From the NCBI RefSeq assembly GCF_963678635.1, contig NC_087064.1, forward strand, positions 10,951,671-11,015,670: DNA of 64,000 nucleotides, read 5' to 3'. Of the stretch, positions 63,401 to 64,000 are shown piece after piece (the first letter of the stretch is position 1; every line of letters begins with the position of its first letter). The notes under the pieces were generated by a model. That model was not told where the DNA came from. It saw only the letters and a list, made by a program, of their open reading frames with translations, and did not search any database. This stretch comes from Symsagittifera roscoffensis. Taxonomy: Eukaryota > Xenacoelomorpha > Acoela > Convolutidae. The position numbers were made by a program, and so were the translations under genes.

Positions 63401-64000
63401 CAATAAAACCGATTTCTCTTGACCTAAGTTGATTTAATTAGAGTTTGACCAAGTTTTTCGCGTATTCATTTCAATCAAATTCTACACAGATTATATAATA
63501 GATTTTCTCGTCCATCAGATCATGTAGAAAATTGGAAATAAAACATTACGATTGCTTTTCGATAGAATTTTTGTGTTGATATTTGGACTGAAAAAAAAAC
63601 GAATGAGTATATCTAATATAAAAATTTCTGCACAAAAATTGAGTTCTCCCAAATTGAGTTTCTCAGTATTATGCTCAATTGCCTAATAACATTTGGCTTA
63701 AAATGTTGATAATAAATATGATAAATTTGGAATCTATTTTTAAGGCAACTAAGTGAAATTTTTTCCTCTCTGAAGATACAATTAAGTCCAATCTAAATTG
63801 TATTCCGCATCTAAATGGGCTACCGTAAATTGATTTCAATCTCAATTTTGTCAGTGCGCGATAGACTCTTCACAGTATAACATCTAACTGTTATTTAAGA
63901 AACTACCCTTTTAACCAAAATGTGAAATGAAATGCAGGAATTTTATATGTACTCCTGGTTGGAGCACTCTTATTTGCAAAGTTAATTTGCACGCGCATAC
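63401..64000. other. AT-rich sequence without recognised feature
   Basis: No supported frame, RNA gene or repeat seen to the window end. Confidence 0.5.

Overview
The window is AT-rich, intron-bearing, repeat-dense DNA from a eukaryote, almost certainly a metazoan and probably an invertebrate; the species cannot be named from the sequence. The evidence is a multi-exon gene with matching splice phases, hAT-type MITEs, a tRNA-like SINE, degenerate Ty3/gypsy copies and an intact env-bearing LTR retroelement. There are no bacterial-style operons. A 200-base N run marks an assembly gap at 9726-9925.

Layout: 1-6.4 kb is dominated by a tandem array of a ~1.71-1.73 kb unit (two full copies and a degraded third). 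6.56-7.44 kb is a TIR element packed with TAATCGATTA/TAATCC motifs, with a truncated inverted copy at 24.66 kb. 7.4-11.9 kb holds dispersed repeats, the gap and a 31-bp tandem repeat. 11.9-20.6 kb contains the one convincing host gene: at least four plus-strand exons whose phases fit, encoding a signal-anchor membrane protein with a Cys-rich outer domain (a divergent DEG/ENaC-like channel is possible but unproven). A hAT MITE with a near-perfect 8-bp TSD lies at its fourth exon. 21-25 kb is intergenic or intronic DNA with a SINE and short repeats. 25.4-34.9 kb is a triplicated, decayed Ty3/gypsy region on the minus strand (zinc knuckle, protease and integrase remnants, no recognisable RT). 34.9-43.9 kb is AT-rich DNA with several TIR/MITE elements.

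The main object is a complete 18,905-bp LTR retroelement at 43982-62886, coding on the minus strand. Its 410-bp TG...CA LTRs read as identical, it is flanked by a 4-bp TTTC duplication, and a tRNA-type primer binding site lies 2 nt inside the 5' LTR. In coding order it carries a ~1.25-kb structured leader, a basic 155-aa protein, a 2740-aa single-frame Gag-Pol (Gag, CCHC knuckle, protease, RT, RNase H, integrase with GPY/F module), two tiny hydrophobic proteins, a 378-codon open frame with no Met codon, an 872-aa envelope-like glycoprotein and a 597-aa protein of unknown function. The last two overlap as ATGA, as do the two small membrane proteins. Splice-like signals sit at the gag start, just before env, and right after the 597-aa stop, where a 79-nt candidate intron carries a TACTAAC branch motif. 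This looks like a recently active, unusually large and gene-rich Metaviridae-type endogenous retrovirus, and is the best candidate here for an undescribed system.

How its genes would work together (family knowledge plus inference): Gag-Pol builds the particle and copies and integrates the genome. The env-like protein and small membrane proteins would act at the membrane. The Met-free frame and the 597-aa protein would be accessory products made from spliced or coupled translation.
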